Assembly: GCA_010093605.1 (NCBI GenBank)
Contig: MU004198.1
Location: forward strand, 192,456-256,455
Direction of reading: 5' to 3'
From: Lophium mytilinum
Lineage: Eukaryota; Ascomycota; Dothideomycetes; Mytilinidiales; Mytilinidiaceae
DNA length: 64,000 nucleotides
The first letter of the stretch is position 1. Every line of letters starts with the position of its first letter. Below are positions 11,539 to 23,282 of the stretch, piece by piece. A program made the translations under genes and the position numbers. Under the pieces are notes generated by a model, which worked only from the letters and a program-made list of their open reading frames with translations, did no database searches and was not told the origin of the DNA.

Positions 11539-14406
11539 ATGGAGCCCTCAGAGTCCTGGGACTCCGAGCGCTTTGACTCTCAACATCATTATTCCGAGGA
11601 ATCGATGGACCATCCACATTCCCATAAACGCGTTGGGTTTATCGACTCTCCGCGACAATCCGGTGCACCCTCACCGCCCTCGCCGGCCATATCTGCTACC
11701 CCCGACACACCTTCAAATTCACATTCGCATCATGCTTCACCCATCAGCGGGATCCAACGACCTGATGTATCTCACGACATTTTGCACGCTTCGGTTGAAG
11801 AGATGTTGACCGGTCATCCCCCACCGCCATCGCCTCGACCAATGCCAGCACCTAGGCTCGAACCGCCGCCAAAGCCGAGACCAGCTATACGGAAGGGAAC
11901 TCGCACACCGCCAGTGGAATTCTTCCTTGGAGACGACTTGCCTAATAATACCAATGTGGAGAAAAGGCGATCGGGAATTGAAGCTCAAATACGTGCTACA
12001 AGACTGGCTCAAACCCTGGGCAGCAACTCAGCGCCAAGTTCCCGGAGAGGCTCGAGCGAAGTTGTACAACCAGTGATAGGAGGCCAACAACGAAGATTCG
12101 ATAACATTCCTCTTACGGACTACGGAGGGATAGAAACTCCCGGCGACCTCAGCGAGGAGGACGAGGCGCCCACGTCAGCCAAGCAGAAAGAGTTCCTGGC
12201 AGAAGCTGATCATCTGCTCCGACAAAACACAACCAGATCCCGCCAGAAGACAGACGACTTTCGGTACATAGAGGCTAGTGGTCTTGCATCTGGCCAGATT
12301 ACACCAGTCAACGAACTCGAGCCAGCAGATACTTACATCCCGGTTCCTTCAAAGTACCGAACAGGTATTCTCGGCACGCTCTTGAAGGCGAACGGCAATT
12401 ATCCATCTGGTCAGTCTTCCGGAGGCCATCAAAAATACCCCTCGGATTCATTCAGCGGCGCGTCTACAGCGGCCAACACTCCGGATCACTCTCCTCCCAT
12501 GTCTGGTGCGAGTACCCCTGGCACCAGCACTCCACTGAACCCTCATCATCATGCAAGACATTGGTATTCCCGAAGTGGTAACAACTCCAGCACAGAACTC
12601 CACTCATCCATCTCCAAGCTGGTAGAGTCATCAACTGGGCTCGCATCTCCAGTACAAAGAGATCTTGGCGAGGAGGTATCTGCAAGACTGAAAAGGGACA
12701 AGCAAAGACACCCAATGGGTAAGCGAACAAAGAGCGCCACATCCATCGCTTCCGCATTCAGCAAACTCAGCAAGTCGAGCCGCGATGAGCAGATCAAGAT
12801 CAAGATCCACTTGGCTGGTACCCTCGCTCGACAGCAGTATCTCCGCAAGCTATGCAAAGCACTGATGAAGTACGGAGCGCCAACCCACCGGCTAGAAGAG
12901 TACATGAACATGTCGGCCCGTGTTCTAGAAATCGAAGCCCAGTTCCTCTACATCCCGGACTGCATGATCATCTCCTTCGACGACTCCTCGGTCCATACCA
13001 CCGAAGTCAAGCTCGTCCGCACCGCCCAAGGTGTCGACCTAGGCAAGCTCCGCGATACGCACGAGATCTACAAAGACGTGTTGCACGACCGTATCGGCGT
13101 CGAAGAAGCCACCCCGCGTCTCGAAGCAATCATCAACCGCAAACCAAAATACAGCCCCTGGTTCCTCGTCCCAGTGTACGGCCTCGCATCCGCCAGTGTC
13201 GGCCCCTTCGCCTTCCAAGCGCGCTGGATCGACCTCCCTATCGCCTTCATCCTCGGCTGCCTGCTCGGCTGGCTGCAGCTGATCGTGTCCCCCCAAAACG
13301 AGATGATCTCCAACGTCTTCGAGATCTCCGCCGCCGTCATGACGTCCTTCCTCGCGCGCGGCTTCGGCTCCATCCGCGGCGGCAACCTCTTCTGCTTCTC
13401 CGCGCTGGCGCAATCCAGCATCGCCCTAATCCTGCCCGGCTTCACCGTGCTCTCCGCCTCCCTCGAACTCCAATCCCGCCACATCGTGGCCGGCTCCGTG
13501 CGCATGGTCTACGCCATCATCTACTCCCTCTTCCTCGGCTTCGGCATCACCATCGGCACCGTCCTCTTCGGCCTCGCGCTCCCCTCGGCGACGTCCGCCA
13601 CCACCTGCCAAAACCCCATGAGCTCAAACTACTACTACCTCTTCGTCCTCGCCTTCACCCTCTGCCTGCTCGTCATCAACCAAGCCAAATGGAAACAGGC
13701 CCCGGCCATGCTCTTCATCTCCCTCGCCGGCTACGTCGTCAACTTCCACTCCTCGAAGCGCTTCTCGGGCAACGCGCAGGTCTCAAACACCCTCGGCGCG
13801 CTGACCATCGGCGTCCTCGCGAACCTGCACGCGCGGCTGGGCCGCTACGTCGACAACTGGTTCTTGGACAAGTGGGAGAGCACCTGGCGGCCCAAGTGGC
13901 GGCGCGCGCGGAAGCGCTTCTGGCGCCGGCACCCGGGGGGGTGGTTGGCGACGCTCAACCCGTTCTCGCGCTCCGACTACAAGAAAGGGAAGAGCGAGAC
14001 TACAGACACCTGGGCGCAGTCGTCGCGCCCTCTCCGCCCGCAACTCGGCACGCGCCTCCTCTCCGACGACTCGGTCTACCAAGCGCGCCCGCGGAAAGTC
14101 GGGTACGGGCTCGCGGCCGCGGCGATGCTGCCCGCGATCTTCGTGCAGGTGCCGTCGGGGTTGTCGGTGAGTGGGAGCTTGGTGAGCGGGATCACGAGCG
14201 CGGATCAAATTACGCGGAACGCGACGGGGGTGACGACGGTGGCGAATGCGACGGTGGAGGCGAGTGGGGGGAGTATCAATAGTGTTGCGTTTACGGTGGG
14301 GTTTAGTGTCGTGCAGGTGGCGATTGGGATTACGGTGGGGTTGTTTTTGGCGGCGTTGATGGTGTATCCCGTGGGGAAGAGGAGGAGTGGGTTGTTTAGT
14401 TTTTAG
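11539..14406 (+). CDS. PRM10/ThrE-family multi-pass membrane protein, 955 aa
   Basis: This is a single exon. The first 430 residues are Pro/Ser-rich and probably disordered and cytoplasmic. From about residue 430 the conserved threonine/serine exporter-like domain (DUF1212) begins with a segment around LCKALMKYGAPTHRLEEYM. Many hydrophobic helices follow (for example ASVGPFAF, IAFILGCLLGWLQLIV, MVYAIIYSLFLGFG) and a second membrane block at the C-terminus whose last helix precedes KRRSGLFSF. Yeast Prm10 is the pheromone-regulated namesake; bacterial ThrE exports threonine and serine. Substrate in fungi is unknown. The 3' half is very GC-rich, which opens long frames on other strands; those are shadows. 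The start at 11539 is the first ATG of the frame. Confidence 0.88.
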   Translation: MEPSESWDSERFDSQHHYSEESMDHPHSHKRVGFIDSPRQSGAPSPPSPAISATPDTPSNSHSHHASPISGIQRPDVSHDILHASVEEMLTGHPPPPSPRPMPAPRLEPPPKPRPAIRKGTRTPPVEFFLGDDLPNNTNVEKRRSGIEAQIRATRLAQTLGSNSAPSSRRGSSEVVQPVIGGQQRRFDNIPLTDYGGIETPGDLSEEDEAPTSAKQKEFLAEADHLLRQNTTRSRQKTDDFRYIEASGLASGQITPVNELEPADTYIPVPSKYRTGILGTLLKANGNYPSGQSSGGHQKYPSDSFSGASTAANTPDHSPPMSGASTPGTSTPLNPHHHARHWYSRSGNNSSTELHSSISKLVESSTGLASPVQRDLGEEVSARLKRDKQRHPMGKRTKSATSIASAFSKLSKSSRDEQIKIKIHLAGTLARQQYLRKLCKALMKYGAPTHRLEEYMNMSARVLEIEAQFLYIPDCMIISFDDSSVHTTEVKLVRTAQGVDLGKLRDTHEIYKDVLHDRIGVEEATPRLEAIINRKPKYSPWFLVPVYGLASASVGPFAFQARWIDLPIAFILGCLLGWLQLIVSPQNEMISNVFEISAAVMTSFLARGFGSIRGGNLFCFSALAQSSIALILPGFTVLSASLELQSRHIVAGSVRMVYAIIYSLFLGFGITIGTVLFGLALPSATSATTCQNPMSSNYYYLFVLAFTLCLLVINQAKWKQAPAMLFISLAGYVVNFHSSKRFSGNAQVSNTLGALTIGVLANLHARLGRYVDNWFLDKWESTWRPKWRRARKRFWRRHPGGWLATLNPFSRSDYKKGKSETTDTWAQSSRPLRPQLGTRLLSDDSVYQARPRKVGYGLAAAAMLPAIFVQVPSGLSVSGSLVSGITSADQITRNATGVTTVANATVEASGGSINSVAFTVGFSVVQVAIGITVGLFLAALMVYPVGKRRSGLFSF

Positions 14407-17400
14407 GGGGGGGGAAGGAAGGGGGTGGGAGTGTGGATGGATGGGAAAGAGAGGGGAGGGGAGGAAGTCGTGCATTTAATGGTGTTCTTTAAGTTGATGG
14501 GTGCATTGCGTGGATTTATTGGGATGGGATAGCATTTTTGGATTTAGCGTGGGTGGTTTGTTGCTGCATTAGTTGTCTAGGACACGGCATATTGTTAATA
14601 CGACAAGCGAGCGAGGGCTATAGACACCTCACTCACAAGTCGTCATTCTTAATTCGAACAGACAGACAGGCATAGGAAGCACTGTCGGAGTCTTTAGACT
14701 TCAATTCGAGCGTCTTGGTCAGAGGTTTGCGAATGTGATTAAATTGACTAGAGACATGAACGTACAGAACGCATGTAAAAACTGGTGTTGAGAAACGAAA
14801 GCTTTACACACGCACGCCTTTAAGCGGCTAGCGGCTACAGTTGAGTAGGTTTAGTGTCGACCTACCTGCACGGGCAGTAACGAGACCGCGGTTATCTAAT
14901 GCGTTCATCTATCATCGAAAGCGCAATAGAAGTTTGGGAATGTAGTAGCTGCGCAGTAGCTCTGTTTGGTACAGCATAAAAGTATGATAACGGGGTAAGG
15001 ACGCTCTTAACCCTGTTCTGAAAGCTGGTACCGCCAAGAATGGAAAGGCAGCCGCCGGGACATCGAGCCTTTGAAAAGCAACGACAGCGAATTGCAATGG
15101 CAAGGAGGCGTGCTATGGCCCTAGAAAAAGTGGCCAATATCTCTACGTGTAAAGGGAACTCCTTGGGGCCCCCTGCTGACAAGGCTATAAGGCGTCTGGA
15201 GGAGCTGAGCTGTGGTAGAGTGGGAGAACCATGGAATTGTGAGAGTAAACGTATATGATGCTGAAGGTATCTGAGTGCTGGAAGAGTAGACAGGGGCGAG
15301 GGGCTTTTTAGTCTAGACAAGATGCTTTAGACTGATAGCGTTCGGGGTAGTCTATACTTGGACGCGCAGTACTTAAGAGTTTCGTAGATGTTGAGACGGA
15401 AATGTAACGGAGTTAAAGTCGTGTACATGTGCAACGCGTGGGCTGATTGATGTACGTGGAGGATGCGAGAAGAATTGATAGGATCAAGAGCTGGCCTGCA
15501 TTCGCACCGCGGAGTATGGATCTGTAAGATTGGTGTTGAGAATCGAAGTACTGGGATAACGATCCTTCACTGACAGCGCTCGCTTAGATGTCAGCATTAA
15601 CGTGTGTTTGGATGTGTGGAGGAATGTGGAATCGTCGTCCCTTAACAAGCACGATCCAACGCCAGTCGAACCCTACAAATGTCACCAATTTGGCACAGAG
15701 AACTCCAAGCCAACCTATAGCTATCTTCAGCAAAGGACAGAAGCATTTAGTTAACGCCTCGGCACTGCGTATCGTGACTCAAACATCAGAGTTGACGACG
15801 TAGCGTCTAGAGACGAATAGGACTTTAGGTGAAGGAGTGTTGATGAAGGCAAGCAGCGCGCGCATGAGAGTCAAGTATTCCAATCCAGTGCTTTCGGTGT
15901 ACAGTAAGCTGGAGGGTTATTACTCAAATAGGAAGTTCTTGAAAACTGTGGAAGACGGAGCTGAGAATAGCATTGACTCTATTGGTTGGAATCGTCGCCC
16001 CCAGCTTGATTGGCATAATTTGGGTAAAAGATCAAAGTCCATGAAATTTATTGAGATGAATAATTTGAGGACACGATCTGTGAGTTGTGATGAATTAGGG
16101 ACGTTCACTGAGTCGAGGTTTGGAAGCTCCTTGACTTTGGAGGGCTGAGATTGACGACGAGAAAAGTCAATATTGAGGTGTGTACTCCGTATGTACAAAT
16201 GTTGCGAGCAACGAATAGATATTGGTTACATTCGAAGAGCTGTGAGCGCGAGTCTGAGAGCGATGATGAAGTGGAAGTAACACTTGAAGTCTGATGAAAA
16301 TTTCATAGTGAGGTGGTGAAGTTTGTATGGTTGTTGTGAAATTGAACCGGGTTATTTAACAGCCGCGTTGATTCATGATCTCTAGTGCCGGAGAACACCC
16401 TTAAACACTTTCCCACTACTCGATAATGGTCGTAAGCGCACTACGATTGTTATAGCACGATCATCGTAATCCCACGGATTACTATCCAGGGACGACGAGA
16501 TCGTCGCTCGAATGACTCTCACTCTTTCGTGCGGCTTTCGAAGTACGTAGCTGTCGATTACTGAAGCCGGAATCCTGGTTTCGAGTACACTTTAAGGTCT
16601 ATGAATGGCGTGACAGCGTGCAGGCGCGGGGAAGTGTGTCGACTCATCCGCTGCAGGAAAGAGCACTACGGGAAATGGTCTCTTCCAGGGCAAGAGGCAG
16701 CGGGTACCTGAGCCTGGACAGCAGAAAACGTGGTCTTGCAGGCGATTTACCCTCGGGCCGTTCTCGTGGCGCGCAACGTGAGTTAGCGAGACTTGACCAG
16801 ATTGAGGCGGACAAAGGCTGGTGTGAAGTGATCGGACCGACGCCCTGAAGATCTGGAGGCGCGTCGTCTCACGCACATGAGCATTGTGCTATCGCGCACA
16901 TGAGGGTTGTGCCGCTGACGTGTTTACCTCTTTTTGATATCTTCGAATTCAAGATCTCTATCGTGAAAGATATCAGGTTGATAGACTTGCCATATAAGCG
17001 AGCGCATCTAGTGTCCAATTTGATAAACCTAAAGAAGAGCCCTTCTGTAGAACTGAATCTAGACGGCGAAAAAGACTAGCTCGAGTCAGTATAGAGCTAG
17101 AGGAAGATAACATCTGGCTGGACCACGGTTGGAAGTTGCACTTCTCAATGCAGACAGCAGAGTTCAACGGGCGGAGGCGGCGTGCAGCCAAGCAAAGTCC
17201 GCGATAGAGCTAACCCCCGATCATGCAGGACACCTCGCTACTCCATGTTTTCAGTGGGTGTCGCGGATTCTGGGACCCCGTTTCGACGCCCCGCAGCAGC
17301 ACGCAAGGAGGGCCCTGCCGACGCACGCCGGACATTGAGGCTCACAATTTGAGAGCAGTCGCTTCGGCGCGCCTTGCGGGTACGGCGATCAGGCAAAAAG

Positions 17401-18597
17401 GAGAGGCGACAGCTGGAATGGGGCTCGCGGTTCAGGCGACGTCTGGTGCGCGAGTCGGGGAGATGAAGATGGTGTCGTGGTTGCGCGGGTGGCCACCGAG
17501 CAGAGTTTGATCGCAGCTTCGCTAGCCCGCAACGGACGCGATGCGGCAGGCCCGGGGCGCTTGACGGGCAGTGCGTCCAGCGGAGAGCCGGCGAAGAGGG
17601 CCTGGTTGGCTGTGTGGTGGCGTGCAGCTCGAGGGCGGCTTAGGTGGGCGCATCTGAAACTCCAGCGAGCACACGGCAGCCAAAACCCAGCCAAAGCCAG
17701 CCAGGCCCGCGAAGAAGGTGACAGCAACGCCGCCCTCGTCCACCGCTGAGGCTGCCCGTTGCGATGCGAGTGGAACAGGCGCAGGACTAAAGCCCGCCCG
17801 TCTCAGCGGCGGCCACAGCGAGTCCCCCAGTCCCCAGTCCCCCAGCAGCGCCGGCAGTCCCTCCAGGGCCCCCTTTTCTAGACTGCTTCTAGAAACCTCG
17901 TGCTAGTCAGTCCGCACCGCTACCCATCCGAGCGCGGGCCGGCCGTGACACCGCGGACAGGGACGCCGACGGTCGAGCAGAGAGGTGTAACAGCGGTGCT
18001 GCGACGCCCCTAGGCCTGCCGTGCGCCGTGGTGCCGTGAGAGGCTGTCTGCCCATTGCGAGGACGAGGAGCTTGCGAGGGAGTGCGCTGGAGTGGCATTC
18101 GACGTCGGTTTGGAGCAGCGTTGGAGGCTCAACAGTGTGCAGGCTGCTTCTATCGTGCCCTGAGATTGCGTGGTGATTGCGAGGTCTGTGTTGTGGTTCG
18201 TGTACGGGGCCGGCAGTCGCACTCCTGGCGTCCGCCAATCAGCAGCCGAGCAGGCCCCACCCCTGCACATCGGCCCCGGGCGTCTCCTTTCGCTCGCTCA
18301 CCACCAAAGCCAGCCAGACCAACCCTCTTCTTCAATCCTCGACAACCCTCACCCGCCCACTCTCCTCGTCACCACTCCGCACAGCCCGTCCGCTGCTGTG
18401 CCACCGCTCTCAATTCCTCACCCTCGACCTGCGCCGCCAGCCTGTGTCTACCCAAGTCCATTGGCACCCGCTTCTCCGCCGTTTGGTCCGTAGCGAGAGT
18501 CCGATCTCTCCGCCAGCCATCTCACTTCACTACCAACGTCTGCGCCTGTCTCCCGCAGTCGCTCCCTTTGCCCGACATCTACGACTTGTAATTATAG
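14407..18597. other. 4.2-kb gene-poor region upstream of G-alpha
   Basis: This is downstream of the PRM10-like gene and upstream of the G-alpha gene. Open frames of 60-180 codons occur on both strands (for example minus 14892-15320 and plus 18055-18591) but none carries a recognisable domain. The last kilobase becomes C-rich and pyrimidine-rich, as expected for a long fungal promoter and 5' leader. A short two-copy repeat lies at 16872-16912. No RNA gene was recognised. Confidence 0.45.
16872..16912. repeat. two-copy 18-bp direct repeat
   Basis: CGCACATGAGCATTGTGC (16872-16889) is followed after five bases by CGCACATGAGGGTTGTGC (16895-16912), a match of 16 of 18 bases. The sequence is not coding as far as can be seen. 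It could be a protein-binding pair or chance. Confidence 0.6.
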
Positions 18598-18799
18598 GTA
18601 CGTCCAGCCTCAGCCGCCCAGCCTTCTCGGCCCTGCCCTCGAGAGCCACGCAAGCCCAGCGGCGAGCAGACTACTCTCCGACTCTCTGCCGCAGTTCGAC
18701 GTCCGCCGCCAGCCACGTTGCGCTGTGAGCGTACACCGCTGCTCCTGCCTCTTCATCGCTGTAGTACTTGCGGCTGCATACTGACGGGTGCACTTGCAG
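18598..18799 (+). other. possible 5'-leader intron of the G-alpha gene
   Basis: A GTACGT donor at 18598 and a CACTTGCAG acceptor ending at 18799 bound 202 nt in the non-coding stretch just before the G-alpha ATG at 18879. Leader introns are common in fungal signalling genes. Only splice signals support this; transcript data would be needed. Confidence 0.35.
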
Positions 18800-18878
18800 G
18801 ATTCCGTACCGGCAGGCCTCCTACGGAACCATCTCTACACCCCTAATCACCCACCGGACATAACTAGCAACCGTCACA

Positions 18879-20153
18879 ATGGGTTGCGGAATGAGCACAG
18901 AGGAGAAGGAGGGGAAGCAGAGGAATGAGGAGATCGAGAACCAGCTCAAGCGGGACAAGATGATGCAGCGGAACGAGATCAAGATGCTGCTGCTCGGTGC
19001 GTACACGCCTTTCAGGCCACCCAAGACGCTGCAAACTGACAATCACCAGGCGCCGGAGAGTCTGGCAAGTCGACCATCCTGAAACAGATGAAGCTCATCC
19101 ACGAGGGTGGCTACTCGCGCGATGAGCGCGAGTCCTTCAAGGAAATCATCTTCAGCAACACCGTGCAGTCAATGCGCGTCATCCTCGAGGCCATGGAGTC
19201 GCTAGAGTTGCCCCTTGACGACCAGCGTGCCGAGTACCACGTCCAGACCATCTTCATGCAGCCAGCCCAGATCGAGGGCGACAGCCTACCCCCAGAAGTT
19301 GGCAACGCCATTGCCGTGCTCTGGAAGGATGCCGGTGTCCAGCAGTGCTTCCAGCGCTCCCGCGAATACCAGCTCAACGATTCCGCCAAATAGTATGTTC
19401 CTCTCTCTGTCATACTCCTTAATGCAAAATCTGACCTCATCGCAGCTACTTCGATTCCATCGACCGCATTGCCGCTCCGGACTACATCCCCAACGACCAG
19501 GATGTCCTCCGCTCGCGTGTCAAGACTACCGGTATCACCGAAACTACCTTCATCATTGGCGATCTGACCTACCGCATGTTCGATGTCGGAGGACAGCGGT
19601 CGGAGCGAAAGAAGTGGATCCACTGCTTCGAGAACGTGACCACCATCCTGTTCCTCGTGGCCATCTCCGAATACGACCAGCTGCTCTTCGAGGATGAGAC
19701 CGTCAACCGTATGCAGGAAGCCCTCACCCTGTTTGACTCCATTTGCAACTCGCGGTGGTTCGTCAAGACATCCATCATCCTGTTCTTGAACAAGATCGAT
19801 AGGTTCAAGGAGAAGCTCCCCGTCAGCCCCATGAAGAACTACTTCCCTGACTACGAAGGTACGTAATCACTCCTTTGGATGTTATTATGCCGTATCTAAC
19901 TTGTCGATAGGTGGACCCGACTACGCCGCGGCCTGCGACTACATCCTCAACCGCTTCGTGTCGCTCAACCAACATGAGACTAAGCAGATCTACACCCATT
20001 TCACATGCGCCACCGACACCATGCAAATCCGATTCGTCATGGCTGCAGTGAACGGTAAGTCTCTCCCCAATTCCGAAACACCACCCACCCACATCCTAAT
20101 ATATCCCAGACATCATAATTCAAGAGAACCTCCGCATGTGCGGTCTGATATAA
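18879..20153 (+). CDS. heterotrimeric G-protein alpha subunit, group I (GNA-1/FadA type), 353 aa
   Basis: This is the GTP-binding switch that couples seven-helix receptors to cAMP and growth/development pathways at the plasma membrane. Exons are 18879-18996, 19050-19392, 19446-19858, 19911-20054 and 20110-20153. All phases agree and the sum is exactly 353 codons plus stop, the standard length. Residues seen are MGCGMS at the N-terminus (Gly2 myristoylation, Cys3 palmitoylation), P-loop [21 protein letters not shown] (switch II), NKID, TCATDT, and the C-terminal CGLI whose Cys is the pertussis-toxin site typical of group I. Four introns of 52-55 nt. A long pyrimidine-rich leader precedes it. 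Nothing looks broken. Confidence 0.98.
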
Positions 20154-20780
20154 TGACCAAAACGAGGCAAGGGGGCGTGCATTTGATACCAAAAGCCCCC
20201 GGTCTTCCGGCGAGCGAGCGATTGAAAGCGACAGCGAAAGAAGAAAGAAGATTTGTCTTGTTATGGAATCATGGGCGGCATGTCATTCTGACGACGGCTT
20301 TCTAAATCGCCATGTCATATACGGCGTTGTTGAAAACTTTGCTTTTTTTCCTCTGGTTGTTGTTGTGTGCTTTGCTTTTTCCCCTTTTCCTTCCTCTCCA
20401 ATGTCGGTGCCGTTGCTCTTAGTGCTTTTTGCGCTTGTGTCACACACATGCGAGGGGGCTGAACTCTTCTTGTGGCCTCTCTGCCGCATTTTCTCTCTCG
20501 ATTTCTGTGATACCCTGCGAGGGCTGGGGATCTTTTCTTTTTCTTTCTTTCGTCTCTTTTGATTGAAAGTGTTACTAGGGAGAGAGAGATGGGCAAATTT
20601 GTTTTGTGGCTATGAGCATGGGCAACTACACCTCAGATGGAAAAGAACGCGGGAAAGGAGAAATAAGTCATTTTGTGGTTCTTTTGCTCTGTTTTCCTGG
20701 CTCTCTTGGAAGATGGTGGGGGTCTTGGAAGTGATATATTGACTACTGACTTCACCCGGGAAGCTTACCTTGCGTGCGCG

Positions 20781-20805
20781 CTCTCTCTCTCTGTCTCTCT
20801 CTCTC
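20781..20805. repeat. CT dinucleotide microsatellite
   Basis: Twelve CT units with one CTGT interruption. It is non-coding, about 630 bases downstream of the G-alpha stop. Confidence 0.85.
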
Positions 20806-23154
20806 GGACTCACCACTTGTGTTCTTTTTATTAAAGTAACGGCTCCTCGGGTTTCGGCAATATGGAAGGGGCGGGGCGGGAGGAACTCTTTCTCGTAATT
20901 CATCGCGGTTGCTAGGCGGTCTTCGATTCGATTGTGTCTGGAGATGGGGTGGTTGCGTGGGTAGGGAGGGGTGAGATGGGATGGGACGGGAGTGGGGTGG
21001 TAGCAGTGGTGTTCTGTGTGTAGTGTGTGTAGTAAAGGATGTTCTGCTCTAATCATGTTGAGGTGTGCGTGCTGTGTTTGAGACCATGATATTATCGAAA
21101 CTAACTCGGGCTTCAATTAATGTTGCCAGGCTACTTACTACCGTACGCTTCTACAGTAATAGTAGCTTATTAGGTTCACCCTCCTTTGAGCACCTCAGTG
21201 AAGAGTCGGGACTGTGATAAGGACATCTCGCAATTTAAGCTCATGGATACGAGCAACACTCGGACGGCACGATGATGATTGAACGCATCATGATATCTGG
21301 CTATCTCTAGCTAACTATCTCACATCACTAAAAAAAAGAAACATATGTTCAAGCGTCTCTGCCGACGAATTTGCCAGCTCCTCGACGCATAAGCGAGGCA
21401 CCCACAGGACCCCAAGCTCACGATTTACATCACCAAAAAAGGTGAGATTTCGGCGCACTGACCTACAAGGCCATGCCTATCTACGTTTGCAGCAACAACG
21501 AACGGACCAAGGTTTCTTCATTTCAGGTATGTTTTAATCGTACCGCTTAGCTTTGTATGTGGTGGAAGTTTCCAATTCAGATTCTAGGAATGGGACGGCT
21601 AAGAATGACCGAGGGTGTAGAAAGCTTTGGTCGCTGGAGTTTCGCTTTTGTGTGCTGGTGAGCCTGACTCCTGGAAGTGTGAGGCTTCACGGGGAGAGCG
21701 TGAGGCGCGTCATTGTGCAGGGACGGGGTCATGTGGATGAGGGTATGCAATACATGGAGAGGTTTAAGCGCTGTTAGGGGTTCTGTTGGGGAGTTGGGGG
21801 GGAAGAAAAGAGAGAAAGATGGCACAATGGGGAAATTCAGTGTGCGGCTTGGTTTGGTAGCATGGCTGGGGATGAACGGATAGGCAGGGGCATTGGGGCA
21901 TTAGTTTAACACTTTGCATAATGTGGATGTCGAGGTATTGCTTTGGGATTATGGAGGTCAGGTGTTTATGCTCTACATGGATATCTTCTGTACTATGGAG
22001 GGGATAGAGACGTTTGATCCTCGGGGAGACGGTGGGAGCGCCTTTCCAACAGCACCTCACGTAGCGAGCACGCCACAATGGGCACAGTAACTTCTCCCGC
22101 TTCAGCTAAGCGGCCTGTTGGACTGTTCATGCACCTGCATCGCTGACGCCCCCTCAGCACTCTCACGACACACTCCTAGCCCCAACTTCCACGCCTCTGA
22201 CTGGCTGCCGAGTCCGCGGCCGACATGCTACCTACCTGCGGCGGCATAAGCCAGAGTCTCACCGTATGTGCGTGCCGGCTGCTAGCTCCAGCGGCAGTCA
22301 GTGACGTACTGACGTCGTTGTGGGGAGTGGGGCTGGGCGGGGACGTGTGCAGCCTCTGGATTCTGTGCGTAGCCGCTGCTTTGGGAGGTAGAGATGCAAG
22401 ATGGGATTTAGGATTTCACGATGTAGAGGGACTTTCTGAGAGGTACAGAGGCTCTGGGCGAGGGAGGGGTCGAGAGAGGCTCAACCAGCAGCCGCCTCCC
22501 CTTCGGCGGCCGCTTGCTGGTAGCCCATGTCGATCAAGGGACTGCCTGGCCCAGCGAGAGGCGAGAAAGTCGACGGGGCATCGAAATCGATGCCGGATCG
22601 CCATCGGAAAGGGTCGATGGCATTCTGGCCGCTGCTTGACCCGCTGAGGTGCCGTGTACCCAGCTCAGTCCCTGAGAAGGCATTGAGGGGTCGGAGGCAG
22701 GCGGCTGGGTTAGTATCCCACGGCACGAAGTCAAAGTCCCGTAGGTACTCGGGACAGGTTGAGGAAGTTGGTTGAGCCTCCGATTAAGGGCTGCTGCGCC
22801 TCTTTCCCGCGGAAAGTTCACTGATCGGGGGTTTTGACTACCATCGTCCTTGGGCCTTGCTCGTGTAAGTAGCAATGTGCCCCTCCGTTGCATAGTGGGG
22901 CGAGGCTAGAGAAAGCTGAGCCATTGTGCCGCCGTTGACGTCGGAGAGCGTTGTACCCTGTACTTTCGTGCCCGTAGGCCAATAGGAGGGGGATGTTGGA
23001 GCACCGGGTGCAAAAGAACCCAGGCGCTGCGTGCGACTAGGCTGTCAACACAGAAGGCCAGAGTTCACGATAAGGGATTTTGCGGTCTACGGCTGGTAGA
23101 GGGGCTTGGGGGGAGGGATTGTGTCATAAAGGCGGAGTGAGAAGGGCGTTGGGG

Positions 23155-23162
23155 TATAAAAA
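23155..23162 (+). promoter_or_regulatory. TATA box of the HAD phosphatase gene
   Basis: TATAAAAA stands 121 bases upstream of the ATG at 23283, a usual distance for a fungal TATA-type promoter. The leader between is pyrimidine-rich. The assignment is inferred from sequence and position only. Confidence 0.55.
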
Positions 23163-23282
23163 GTGGGCGCCCGTGTAGTGAGGTGGTTACTTTATATCGT
23201 GAACTGTCTATCTCCTCTCAGTTTTCTCGCACACTATTACCTGAGCCATTTGACGCTGCTACTACACGCAAAACTACGAATC

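Larger units (their letters stand above)
20154..23282. other. 3.1-kb non-coding stretch after G-alpha
   Basis: The first part is T-rich and holds the likely G-alpha 3' UTR, followed by a CT microsatellite. The rest has only short open frames without domains, and the last 150 bases form the promoter of the HAD phosphatase gene. No RNA gene was recognised. Confidence 0.45.

Noticed and set aside
12852-14282. Long plus-strand frame of 476 codons, rich in Arg, Pro and His
   Set aside because: It lies inside the PRM10-like gene in another frame. Its composition is what a GC-rich third codon position gives when shifted, and it has no domain.
13783-14475. 230-codon minus-strand frame at the 3' end of the PRM10-like gene
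   Set aside because: Antisense to clear transporter coding sequence, low complexity and no domain.
14892-15320. 142-codon minus-strand frame
   Set aside because: No recognisable domain, no splice partner and no neighbour support. It may be chance.
18055-18591. 178-codon plus-strand frame just before G-alpha
   Set aside because: No domain; Ser/Pro/Arg composition of C-rich leader DNA; overlapped by other frames of similar length.
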